The notes beneath the pieces were generated by a model that saw only the letters and a program-made list of their open reading frames with translations, did not search any database and was not told the origin of the DNA. A stretch of DNA of 64,000 nt from Chinchilla lanigera (taxonomy: Eukaryota > Chordata > Mammalia > Rodentia > Chinchillidae), in assembly GCF_000276665.1 (NCBI RefSeq), contig NW_004955417.1, positions 19,901,117 through 19,965,116 of the forward strand, in the 5' to 3' direction. Below, piece by piece: positions 1 through 9,369 of the stretch (positions are counted from its first letter, which is position 1; the number at the start of each line of letters is the position of its first letter). The position numbers and the translations under genes were made by a program.

Positions 1-236
1 TGTTCAATTTGTGAATGAGTAGAATGTTTGTAAAGTGCTATAAAGTAAAGCTAGAATCAAGACCCCGGGCTCCTATAAATTGTGTTCTAACTTTAGTGTA
101 ATCAACCTAATATTATGATTCATATTTAACTATCATGTCTAGTCTCAAATGAGCTCAGAATCCAGAAAATAGACAATGCTCAACTCTGACACATGTATTT
201 ATTGTCTATTTTCATGGGTCCATTATTAATGTATCA

Positions 237-258
237 TGCATTCATTCATTCATTCATT
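237..258. repeat. (CATT)n microsatellite
   Basis: About five tandem copies of the tetramer CATT. Simple repeat with no evident function. Confidence 0.85.
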
Positions 259-304
259 CCTCATTGGATTTCTATGCATTGAGAATGGTATTATGTCTCT
301 CTAG

Positions 305-384
305 AAATGCTTTCTGCTCTTTAGATATGTCTTATAATATTTAGATATAAGCATATCTAAATGCTTTCTGCTCTTTAGATATGT
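305..384. repeat. 26-bp direct duplication
   Basis: The 26 bases at 305-330 (beginning AAATGCTTTCTGCTCTTTAG) recur without mismatch at 359-384, an offset of 54 bp. The intervening bases are AT-rich and contain TAGATAT-like words. This looks like a recent local duplication by slippage or repair. Confidence 0.85.
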
Positions 385-1149
385 ATTCCTGAATAGAAGA
401 GACCCTCATGTACTTTTGAAAAATTTAAATATTGGTAATGAATATGCATGCAGGGCCATGCAGGAAAAAGACAAGATTAAAAAGCCTACTTCATTTTACT
501 TGGAAAAGTTACAGAAAAATATATTTGAACTGGTTTTTAAACTGTACATTAAATTTAACTGGTGAATAAGGGATAATTACATACCTCGAAGGTATGTTTT
601 GTAAATCCAGGAGGGAAACAGGTAAGACATATATATTAAGAAAGGTAGACAGATCTGAATGAGTAGAGTTTAGATTACATGGATATTCAGACAAATGGTA
701 TGAAGCTATGAAGATGTACTGGGGACAGCTTGTGAAGAACCTTATAAATATTGTTGGTTGATTTAGATTTTCACCCATGATGAGTGGAATGCGTGAAACA
801 CTTTCATAAAATTTATCTCTAACTAAGCAGTAGAATCCTAGCTAAATTAGAACAAGAACAAGGGGCAGGGGAACTAAAAAGGAATCACCTGGAAGTCTCC
901 TCATTTACAGAAAATAAGGACCTGTTCCAATACCAAACACATTTATTAATAGTTAAATTCACTTTCATTCTTAGGAATTTATCATGGCTTTTTATTTTCA
1001 ATTGCAGAAAGCCTCAGCTGTTCCTGGTATCAATGACACTCCAAGTTTAAACTCATTCTATTATAATAACTTTCTACTCTGCTGTTATAAAACGTGTAGA
1101 AAGGGATGTAAAGATCTGAAATGTAGCTCAGGACTCACCAATGACTTCA

Positions 1150-1292
1150 GGTACTTTAACAGCTCTGTGGAACATTTTGGTGTTGCCCATAAATTCCTTT
1201 AGGACATGATCCAAGTCTACTTGTACATTATTATATTTAGCCCAGCGCACAGAACTTAAGTGTTCGATAAATATGTACTGACTAAATGCAGT
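1150..1292 (+). repeat. L2 LINE 3'-end fragment
   Basis: The end of the segment reads 'AGCCCAGCGCACAGAACTTA' and then a diverged form of the L2 terminal 'GTGCTCAATAAATATTTGTTG' pattern. This is the common ancient mammalian L2 3' end on the plus strand. The 5' boundary is approximate. No coding capacity remains. Confidence 0.6.
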
Positions 1293-1756
1293 GACTATCG
1301 TGTCTGTGACTTCACTGTAGTCCTGTGAGGACCTAAGGGATAAGGCTACAAGGAATAAGCATTTGTAAATAGTGAAGCCAGGATACAGTGTTAGTTTGAT
1401 TATTATTTGTTCCCAATTTGTATATGTGCACATTCTTCCTTTTTCATTTGTTCATTTTTATTAGCATATGCCTGCAGAATAGAATGTTTACTTTCCTTGT
1501 GGGAAGTTGGTATATATACATGAAATGTCTCAGTTCCTTTGTATGTATTATTATTTTACTACCGGGTATACTTTAAAAAATAAAGCATGTTTACTATGGA
1601 AAAACTTCAAATTATTGCAAATTATTTTTTCAAAAAGTAGACATTGTGCCAGGCAGAGATAATAAGAAAGATATGTCATATCCAGGCTTTTTCTGTGGAA
1701 ATATATGCATGTTAAACACAATATAGTACAAAATGTTTCATAATTTATTTATCTCT
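1293..1756. other. AT-rich spacer, nothing recognised
   Basis: No repeat family or coding signal was recognised between the L2 fragment and the LTR-like element. Confidence 0.5.
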
Positions 1757-2586
1757 TGTGGTGGATTGGCAACTGGTAGTCAACTTGTAACACCTAGCTG
1801 AACTGAACCAGCGTGGTGCTGGGTATGGGAGGCCCACCTGAGGACTGTTGCCAGCAGCATAAGAGGCAGAACTGGACAGGAAGAAGAGAGGCTGTTAGCT
1901 GTTGGGAAACTGTAAGGGGCTGTTGGTTTTGCTGGAGGAGCTCTTCATGATGGCTTTCCGGATGAACTTGCCTGTTCTCCTTAGAAGAGGAGCACAGGAC
2001 CTTACTGTTGCTGAGAATGGCTTCGGTTCCCTTTAGGGGAGCTCTGGCCCTCACTTTGAGCATTGCTTCCTGGTTTCAGAAAGGAAGATGGTGCACTGCT
2101 CAATCTTCTGGAGAAACTTGTTGCATTGGCTTTCCTGCTGGGAACTTGGCTTTCCTGGTCACTGGAGGAGCTCAGGACCTCACTGTTGCTGAGGATGGCT
2201 GTAGTAATTTTCAGGAGAGCTCTTGTTCTTACTTTGAGTGTCGTTTCCTGGCTTCAGTACAGATTCCTCAGCCTGCTAGCACAGATCCTTCATCCCACTA
2301 GCACAGACTTTCTAGCTTCCACCACTAACCTTTGGGTCTTCGCAATGCAGATCCATGAAACAGGCCTGCATGAGACATTGTCCTGGGCTCTGGGTCTTCA
2401 CCTGGACTCATGCAGGACATTACTGTACAATGACCCCCTCAGCTGGATTATTTTGGCATTAACCTGTAGATAGATTTCCTGAACTCTCTTTTTGCATCTG
2501 ATTCTTTGGGTAACTATTATAAATAATATGATAAAATATGTGTCCTGTAGTGTATTGTTCCCCTTGTAAAACCCTAAACTACAACA
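1757..2586 (+). mobile_element. Possible LTR with internal 178-bp tandem duplication
   Basis: This block of about 830 bp is more GC-rich than its surroundings. It starts with TG and ends with CA, and is flanked by near-identical 5-mers (TCTCT on the left, TCTAT on the right), as expected of a solo LTR. Inside, a segment around 1950-2075 recurs at about 2128-2253. ACTGTTGCTGAG is at 2004 and 2182, and ACTTTGAG at 2053 and 2231, so the period is 178 bp. An overlapping 136-codon ORF (2063-2473) has no recognisable domain and is probably chance. The family was not recognised, and a non-LTR repeat is possible. Confidence 0.4.
1950..2305 (+). repeat. Two-copy imperfect tandem repeat, period about 178 bp
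   Basis: Several anchor words (CACAGGACCT/CTCAGGACCT, ACTGTTGCTGAG, ACTTTGAG, TTCCTGG.TTCAG) recur at a constant 178-bp offset. Identity is clearly imperfect, so the duplication is either old or inherited from the parental element. Confidence 0.75.
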
Positions 2587-2949
2587 TCTATCAATGACAG
2601 ATTGTAAAAATTATGTATATAGTTAAATGACTTTATAATCTTAATAGTTGCAAATTATTTACTTGTCTGTTTACTAGAGAACACTCTGTTGCAGGTGAAC
2701 AGAATTAAATGGAGAGATTGGTTTTATATAAAAGCCTATTTACTGAGCAAAGCACCATAAAAAGACTCAGAATTAGTGTCACAAACCTACATGTGGTAAG
2801 CATATAGAATCATTACCACTGTTCCAATTATATAAACACAGTAAAAATGAGTGAACTGATGTTGAAGTAATCAATACAGACTACTTACTTATTTTCATAT
2901 GCCTAAAAAGATCAATACAAACTACAAATTGTTTTTCTGCAGCAATTAC
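2587..2949. other. AT-rich spacer, nothing recognised
   Basis: No repeat family or coding signal was recognised here. Confidence 0.5.
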
Positions 2950-3200
2950 CACTGTGGACTTGAAACTGAGACTGACATGGATTTCTATTAGCTGTGCTAT
3001 TTATTAGCAGAGTAACAACTTAGAACAAGTCCCCCAATATCCCTGAACGCCATATTTCATATATACAGACCTCAGACAATGCAACTACACCATATGGTTG
3101 TTTTGAGGATTTTGTGACACTGCGCAGATTCTATGCTAACATGTTGCCTGGCATACTGCCTACCACTTAAATATATGCTATTATTACTTCTTATTATCAC
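2950..3200 (+). repeat. MIR SINE
   Basis: Diverged but near full-length MIR in sense orientation. The order of landmarks matches MIR: the 'TTAGCTGTG' core start, a CAAGT segment, a 'CAGACCTCAGACAATG'-like stretch, 'ATGGTTGTTTTGAGGATT', then 'TTGCCTGGCATA' and a 3' 'GCTATTATTA' tail. Ancient mammalian tRNA-derived SINE, inactive. Confidence 0.75.
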
Positions 3201-3325
3201 AATTATTATGCACTGATGCCAGCATCCTTTTCAATTCCCCTTGCATCTCAAGAGAGAACTCCATAACCATTTCCAGTGAATTATACTAGGATGACTCTCA
3301 GGCATCTTTAAAATAAACCATTTAA

Positions 3326-3427
3326 GGGGTTGGGGATTTAGTTCAGTGGCAAAGCACTTGCCTGGCAAGCACAAAGTCATGAGTTCGATTCCTGGTGCTG
3401 GATGAAAAACAAAAAAACAAACAAATA
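3326..3427 (+). mobile_element. ID SINE
   Basis: The tRNA-like head has an A box (TTAGTTCAGTGG) and a B box (GAGTTCGATTCC), followed by an A-rich tail with AAAC/AAAT runs. A target-site duplication flanks it: AAATAAACCATTTAA at 3311-3325 and AAATGAACCATTTAA at 3428-3442. A non-autonomous pol III SINE mobilised by L1. Confidence 0.93.
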
Positions 3428-3442
3428 AAATGAACCATTTAA

Positions 3443-3847
3443 GTTGTTATATGCAAAATAATGCATTTCTGTTGAACTTACATCATAGAATAAACTTCAT
3501 AGATTTAAAAATTGATAAAAATCTATTTTTTCAGTGGTATGAAATGCACACTTTTCCTTTATAGATACAGAAATAATACCACAAGGTAGATTTTATTTTT
3601 CTTATTGACCATCAAAAATATTGAGCAAATATAGATAAAATCTAAAAGTCACATGGCACGGTAAAGTATAATATATTTTTCTCATCAAACTGGATTTACC
3701 CTTTAAAAAAGAATTCAAGGATCTTGGATTTCTCTTTGTTTCCTTGTAGAAGGAAAAATTAAATACATCTAGATTTTATGTAGTTCTCCACAAAAAACAC
3801 ACATTTTGGGTAATATGTTGAATTTTCTACTAAACAAGCCATAACCA
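3443..3847. other. AT-rich spacer, nothing recognised
   Basis: No repeat family or coding signal was recognised here. Confidence 0.5.
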
Positions 3848-3860
3848 GAATTGACAAAAA

Positions 3861-4057
3861 GCCAGGCGTGGTGGTGCACGCCTGTAATCCCAGCATGCGG
3901 GAGGCTGAGGCAGGAGGATCGTTGTGAGTTTGAGACCAGCCTGGGCTACAAAGTGAGCTCAAGGCCAGCCTGAACTGCATAGTGGGACCCTGTTTCAACA
4001 AAACAAAACAAAACAAAACAAAACAAAACAAAAAACAACCTCCCCCCCAAAAAAACC
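3861..4057 (+). mobile_element. B1 SINE
   Basis: 7SL-derived head (GCCAGGCGTGGTGGTGCACG, TGTAATCCCAGC), then the GAGACCAGCCTGGGCTACA segment. The related 'AAGGCCAGCCTGAACTGCA' follows, which is the rodent B1 internal duplication. It ends in an (AAAAC)n tail. The near-identical flanks AATTGACAAAAA (ending 3860) and AATCGACAAAAA (about 4060-4071) are its target-site duplication. Low divergence from the second B1 at 27.5 kb. Confidence 0.93.
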
Positions 4058-4074
4058 AAAATCGACAAAAAATA

Positions 4075-5065
4075 AAAAAAACTCCTAGTTGTTTTATTTT
4101 CCTTTATTTTTCTTCCACTTAATACATTAATTTAAAGAAGTTTTGTTTCCTTCCAGAATCTCATCACTTCATCTTAATTTCATATTAAGTGTCTGTTTAG
4201 GGATAAACAAAGTAATTCTAATGTTAGTTTATATAATATTTGTCATTAATATGATTTGATTGTTTTTCCTTTATAAAAGTATGAAGCAGATGGCTTCACT
4301 GAGGGTTTTTATTAAACATTTCAGAAATTTCACTTATTCTCCTATTCTGCTGGTTATAATGTACTTTGTTCTCATTTGAAATAACGACTAGAATTATCAG
4401 AACATCATAATGATTTAGTCGAACCAATATTAAAGATACTCAGCTATAAATAGACAAATCAACTATTTAATTTTTTGATTAAAATAAATAATTTCTAATT
4501 TTCAATTTTCAATCCATGTTAAGTATGACTTCCATCATGCTAACTGGAAATAAATTTCTTTAACAATGAAATGTATTTTACATATATATGACTATTTAAA
4601 ATATCCTATATATGGATATATTTGCATTTAGTTTTTCTAAGAGTAGCTATATATCAAAATATTGTCAAGACTAAAATGCTGCTCATTACAAATTAATCAT
4701 TTAGATAGTTCTCAAAATCACCTGAGGTGTGCACGCTTGTATAAAATTTAGATCCAAGATTCTTAAGCAAGAATTGCAATCAAAGTGTCATGGCTTGTCC
4801 AAAAAATGTTGGAAGAACCTTTACACCCCACTGATAATAACTGAAATAACACAGATGATTGTTGAGGTATCTGCATTATTTATGCTTCTTTGATGCTTAT
4901 TTTTAAATGAGATAGTTACTAGTATAAAAATATGACTTGGGTTGGACAATCTTTTAAACCATAGTGAGATATTAAAGTCCAAGTTCTATTTAATGAGCAC
5001 TTAAGTCAAAACTGCTGTGTCTTTTTATTTCTAGTGTCATATATTTTAGGCTGAATTTCCCCAAT
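4075..5065. other. AT-rich sequence, nothing recognised
   Basis: About 1 kb of AT-rich DNA in which I recognise neither a gene nor a repeat family. Confidence 0.5.
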
Positions 5066-5069
5066 ACAA

Positions 5070-5260
5070 AATAGGCACACTTTACAGATGCAGAAGGCAA
5101 TGTTAGCCACTTGATTTGATGGAGGGTTAGAAGACACAGGCTCAGAAACGCAGAGTAGGCTGGCCAAACCGAGTGTCATTAAGTGGTGGACTTAAATTTT
5201 ATGAGAAATGAATAATTTTTACTCCCTACACCGGGCTGCCTCTCTTGACTATGGAAGTTG
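5070..5260 (-). repeat. MIR SINE (antisense)
   Basis: The order matches MIR read on the minus strand: 'CTTTACAGATGCAGAAGG', then 'AGGCTCAGAAACGCAGAG', 'GGCCAAACCGAGTGTCATTA', 'AGTGGTGGACTTAAATTTT', and a GGGCTGCCTCTC end. Diverged and inactive. Confidence 0.65.
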
Positions 5261-5639
5261 TAGAAGTCCTGTAACTTTCAAAGGCTGTGAAAAAAATGAA
5301 ACATATAATAAAATGACTTGTTAGAGGCTAGAGAAGATAGAAAAAAAAATGCAAGAAGCAAGAAAATGGTGCTTCCCATCACTGAAGCTGCTCTTTCAAG
5401 TGCAGGACTTGGTTGTTCACATCAGTAACAGGAGCAGTGCTTGAATATATGCTGACGATTTGCACAACTTTCTCCAACCAAACCTCTTTTCTGTGCCTGT
5501 TATTATCTCCCTTTAGATTCTTCCTGGTCACTTCAGGTGTCACATGTGCAAGATAGGCTACATGCTTTCTCCCAGGTCTTTGCCTTCTTTAGTAACCAAT
5601 ATTTCCATCTTTCCAGTAGTTCAAATGAAAAAACTGGAA

Positions 5640-5950
5640 GTCATCTGTCTTTCTGGGACCCCCTCCTTCTTTGAGTGCATGTACAAGTTCTACCATATCT
5701 ATCCCAACCTAAGTTTCATATCTGCTTCCTTCTTGACATCTCCACTGCCTCCTCCTCATTTCAAACTGCCAAAGTCTCTCACCTAGCTGCTGTGATCTGG
5801 TGCTACTTTATCAGCCTAGTTCTGTTCTAGTCTCACTATAATCCATGTTTACACAGTAAAAATAGTACCTTAAAATGCAAAAGAGCATAACACCCCCAGT
5901 AAAACTTTAATAGATTCTCCTTTCTTGTATAAGACTCTCCATGGTGTAAA
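5640..5950 (+). repeat. Ancient interspersed repeat, family unsure
   Basis: The pattern 'CTCACCTAGCTGCTGTGATC' then 'GCAAAAGAGCATAACAC' and 'AAACTTTAATAGATTCTCCT' resembles a widespread old mammalian repeat (probably an L1M 3' region or an old LTR) whose consensus contains similar 'TCACCTGGATTACTGCAATA' and 'CCTCCAATGGCTTCCC' blocks. The family is uncertain. The open frame at 5544-5786 has no recognisable domain. Confidence 0.35.
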
Positions 5951-5985
5951 ATGCCTAAGTATCCTAATATTAGAAGCACACTATA

Positions 5986-6080
5986 GGGGCTAGGAATTTA
6001 GCTCAGCAGCACAGCACCTGCCTGGCAAACACAAGATTGTGAGTTTGATTCCTGATACTGGAAGAAAAACAAAAATGAAC
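5986..6080 (+). mobile_element. ID SINE (older copy)
   Basis: ID head with A box (TTAGCTCAGCAG) and a decayed B box (GAGTTTGATTCC), followed by an A-rich tail with AAAC. Several CpG-to-TpG/CpA changes compared with the 61.9-kb copy suggest an older insertion. No clear target-site duplication. Confidence 0.85.
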
Positions 6081-6136
6081 AAACAAATAGAAACACTCTA
6101 CTCTAGCTCAGCAGGCTTCCAGTTCTGTGGGAAAAT

Positions 6137-6140
6137 AGGA

Positions 6141-6180
<40 letters not shown>

Positions 6181-6295
6181 AAAGAAAGAAAAGAAAGAGA
6201 AAGAAAAGAAGGAAAGAAAGAAATGAGAGAGAGAGAAAGACAGACAGAAAGAAAAAAGGAGAAAAAGAAAGAAAGAAAGATAGAAAGAACAAAAG
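6137..6295 (+). repeat. (GAAA)n microsatellite
   Basis: About 160 bp of purine-only GAAA repeats with interruptions (GAGA, GACA). The long Lys/Arg/Glu ORF on plus and the Phe/Ser/Leu ORFs on minus here are translations of this repeat. It lies just after the ID at 5986, from whose A-tail region it may have expanded. Confidence 0.95.
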
Positions 6296-6489
6296 AAATT
6301 CCCTTCCTATATTTTCCTCCTTCTTCTGGCCTTGTTTTAAAGGTCTTCAATTCAAATGGGCTTTTTCTTTTTCATTCTTTCTCCTCTAGTTTTCAGCAGT
6401 TATGGAAAATAATCACTGAACTTGACACTTTTTTTATTTATGGGAATAAAACTGTCTTCAGATTAGAGTCTGTAACTGTTTTGTTTATC

Positions 6490-6560
6490 ACTAGTTGCTA
6501 GGGTTTTGTGCAGTGCCTGGAATCTAGAAGATGCTAAGTATGTGCTAGCTGAATTAATTA
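6490..6560 (+). repeat. L2 or MIR 3' fragment
   Basis: The text 'TTGTGCAGTGCCTGGAATCT' followed by 'GATGCTAAGTATGTGCTAGC' fits the 'agtgcctggcacatagtaggtgctc' signature shared by L2 and MIR 3' ends. Only the terminus is recognisable. Confidence 0.5.
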
Positions 6561-6569
6561 GGCTTAAGT

Positions 6570-8020
6570 AGAGAGCTCACAAGGAGGCAAGAACTACTAC
6601 CAGGTTGGAGGCGGCTCTCCAAATAATTTGCAGTCTCTCTACACTTACTAGAGTCTACTTCCTGTTAAGGCTCTCCCTGTACTGTTTTGATGTAGATTGC
6701 ATTCCATGTGCTTTATTTATGGACTCAGATCTTTTCCTATGAGGACAGTTTTGCTGGATGGATATTGAAAAGCTCAAAAATATTCCTTTTATTTCAAAGC
6801 TTTGCATTGCAATTCTTTATTCTCTGAATCTCTGCTGGCATCATTTCTATGATGGACCAAAGTTCACTGAGAACATAGCTGCCTTCATTTTATAGCTGTT
6901 GCCCTCATACATTACACAATTTCAAAATCCCCATGTAGTTCATTATCAAAGGCTAATTGAAATTAGAAATACCAAATTTCACAATCATTACCGGAACTCT
7001 ACTCAACCAATCTTTTTTTATGAGTAGGTTTCTCAGAATGGTCTAAATTAAACACCACCTAAATCTTGAGCTCAAAAGTAAATTAGTTGTGGATTTGTTT
7101 TATTTTTTATTTGTTTGATTAGGATGCTGCAATATAGAGAAAATGCCATTATAAAGAAAACCTGTGCATGAATCACATAATACATATGCATTAAGACATG
7201 GTTTTGTGAAGAAATGCATAATGTAGAATGGCCGTGCTGCTTAACTTTGACCACTACCACAACCTAGGCACTGTGGAAAGAGACAGCATATGACTTTGAA
7301 TTTTTAAAAAAACACCTATTGCAGAAAGTTTATTTTTAATTTTCTATGTAAATCTAATCATTGCATCATTAGTTCATTTACAAATGCATTTAATAAATTG
7401 TATAGCAGGATTCTAAAAAAATTAAGTAGTCAATTTTCCTTGTAGTTTTCTCCCCAATCGAGTGAAGTTATAAGAGATTTGAAAACATATTTATTGGCAT
7501 TATGTAGCCTAGAGTTATAGCTTACACGGCCACAACTAATATGTCGCATGTTTTCCTGTTAAAACAGAGTCATAAACTAGAGAAAAGTAAAGCAATGCGA
7601 AAACAATGCTCTCTTGATGGGACTTTCAAGAAATTGTAAATTTACTGGAATCTTGCCAAGTTGTAACACTTGACACCATATCTCTTCTGTTTCTATAAGC
7701 TAAGGCTACTTTCTATAAGCTAAAGCAACTCTGTAGTGCATAATGGATGCTGGTTTTGCTTGAAATTAATTGCACATGTGTTTAATTATAGAGCAGCTCT
7801 TGAAAGTGATTATATAAAATGCTATTTCTTCTTGGTCTTGCTCAGAACGCTCAAATTATAGTGCTCTAACTCTGAAAGCAACAATGAATTTTAATAAAGG
7901 GCAGTGTTTGCAAATTACTGTTGCCAAGCCGCTGCCAGTGGCTGAAAAGCCTTTTCCCAACTGAATGAAGTTCTATTGTCTTCAATTGCGAGTCAGAAAG
8001 GACTAGAATTACTTGTTCGG
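6570..8020. other. Mostly unique AT-rich sequence
   Basis: No repeat family or gene was recognised. A two-copy 20-21-bp tandem (TTCTATAAGCTAA units) sits at about 7690-7730. Part of 7740-8110 lacks obvious repeat character and could be single-copy regulatory DNA, which cannot be judged without alignment to other genomes. Confidence 0.45.
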
Positions 8021-8035
8021 ACTCCAGGGGGCGCT
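8021..8035 (+). promoter_or_regulatory. CTCF-like binding motif
   Basis: ACTCCAGGGGGCGCT matches 13 of 15 positions of the widely known CTCF core CCACCAGGGGGCGCT, including the whole AGGGGGCGCT block. CTCF is the zinc-finger protein that anchors chromatin loops and insulators. The motif is in apparently non-repeat sequence within otherwise CpG-poor DNA. Occupancy cannot be inferred from sequence alone. Confidence 0.5.
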
Positions 8036-8512
8036 GTGATAATGAAACTCAGGAGAAGCCACCGAATGAGAAATATCTCTGTCATCGTTTGTTGGATGTC
8101 ACTCTAAAAGATTTCTATCGGAAACTCCTATAGTATTATTATTTATGTATCTAAATAGCAGTATAGTCGGCACGAAATTCTTAAGTTCGTGCAGCTTTTC
8201 TACCATTCTCAGGATCAGAAGTAATTTTTCATACTTCAATTTGAAAGACTAACTTAGACTAATTATCATTGGATGAAAAGGTCAAATCTAGCTATGTTCG
8301 GATTAGTAGGAAAATGAGGAAGCATAATGATTTAGTAGTCTATTTATAGGCATAGGGTTTATAGTAACAAGTAATATACACGGCTTGAATATGAGGTATG
8401 ATCTAAAGTAAGGTGAATATTCAAATTTACAAATTATTAAATCATACAGTCTTTCATCCTCTTCACAATGCACCCTTTCACTTTGAACATATGTATCCCA
8501 TCATTCCTGCCA

Positions 8513-8815
8513 GTTTCTGAAGCGATTTCGGAAGTTCTCTTTAGCAGGTATCTTCAGTTGTGCTGTCCTGGCTGCTTTGATGTCCTGAATCCATGGAAAA
8601 CACTGACGGTTCACGATCAGTTTGACTTTGGAGAACAGGCAGACGTCCCAGTCCGGACCACTGCGAGGAAGGCGGACGAGGACGCCCTCACGTGTTGGTA
8701 GGCCTGGCTTTCCCCTGAATGGCAGGGGGCAACTCTGCTCACCAAAAGCAGACTTCCAGAACTGCTTCAGGAAGGGGCAAGGACAATCGGCTAAGTGTGA
8801 CTAAAGTGAGGGGGA
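8513..8815. other. CpG-richer patch, unexplained; possible non-coding or lost exon
   Basis: About 300 bp with unusually many CpG and higher GC than the flanks (for example GCGATTTCGG, TCCGGACCACTGCGAGG, GGCGGACGAGGACGCC). An acceptor-like site (TTCCTGCCAG ending at 8512) and a possible donor (TTG then GTAGGC, GT at 8698-8699) would delimit a 185-bp exon inside an open frame (8468-8701). I recognise no protein domain and no repeat family. An exon of an unrecognised transcript, a fragment of an old DNA transposon, and a regulatory element are all possible. Confidence 0.25.
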
Positions 8816-9090
8816 GTTGAAGAAGATGAAAGGGAATGACTTTTACCGTGATAAATTGCAAGATGCACTCACTATATATTATGACCACCTTTTGTATATA
8901 GCTCTATCATGAAATTAAAATAAGAAAGTCCACTTAAATCAGCTTTTGAGACCAACATAAGTTTTCTCCTGAGAAATTGTCCAAATGTTAGGACAGTAAC
9001 AATTTTTGGAAATGTACGAAATTAAAGAGGTATAAATTCTCATTCATTATCCGTTGAGAGAGGATTTTTTAATCTAATACTTATAATTAG
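8816..9090. other. AT-rich spacer, nothing recognised
   Basis: No family or coding signal was recognised here. Confidence 0.5.
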
Positions 9091-9299
9091 GCCAGGAGTG
9101 TGGCACATGCTTATGTCCCAGCACAATGAGTGGCTGAAGCAAGAAAATCTTAAATTATAGTCCAGCCTTGGCAATTTAGAGACATAGAAGGACACTGTCA
9201 CAAAGCAAAAATAGATATATAAATAAAAATATAAAGGGGATGGGAATATAGCTCAATGCAAAGACCCTGGGTCATTCCTGAGTCACTGAAAAAGGAAAT
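9091..9299 (+). mobile_element. Composite B1-ID SINE (diverged)
   Basis: A decayed B1-like part (GGCCAGGAGTGTGGCACATG, CCAGCACAATGAGTGGCTGA, AGTCCAGCCTTGGC) is followed after an A-rich linker by an ID-like part (GGGATGGGAATATAGCTCA, then CCTGGGTCATTCC). This B1-plus-ID layout resembles the dimeric B1-dID class known from several non-murid rodents. It could instead be two independent neighbouring insertions. A TC microsatellite follows directly. Confidence 0.6.
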
Positions 9300-9320
9300 C
9301 TCTCTCTCTTTCTCTTTCTT

Positions 9321-9366
<46 letters not shown>
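9300..9366. repeat. (TC)n microsatellite
   Basis: Nearly pure CT dinucleotide run with a few TTTC interruptions at the left side. Confidence 0.95.

Positions 9367-9369
<3 letters not shown>

Larger units (their letters stand above)
1..1150. other. AT-rich sequence without recognised gene
   Basis: No family was recognised here apart from a short CATT microsatellite at 237-258 and a perfect 26-bp direct duplication (305-330 and 359-384). Short ORFs on both strands have no recognisable domain and fit chance expectation in AT-rich DNA. Confidence 0.6.

Noticed and set aside
2063..2473. 136-codon open frame on the plus strand
   Set aside because: It lies in a duplicated LTR-like repeat, overlaps another plus-strand frame and lies next to a minus-strand frame, and has no recognisable domain. 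Chance in GC-richer repeat DNA.
6039..6389. Lys/Arg/Glu-rich and Phe/Ser/Leu-rich ORFs
   Set aside because: Translations of a GAAA microsatellite on its two strands.
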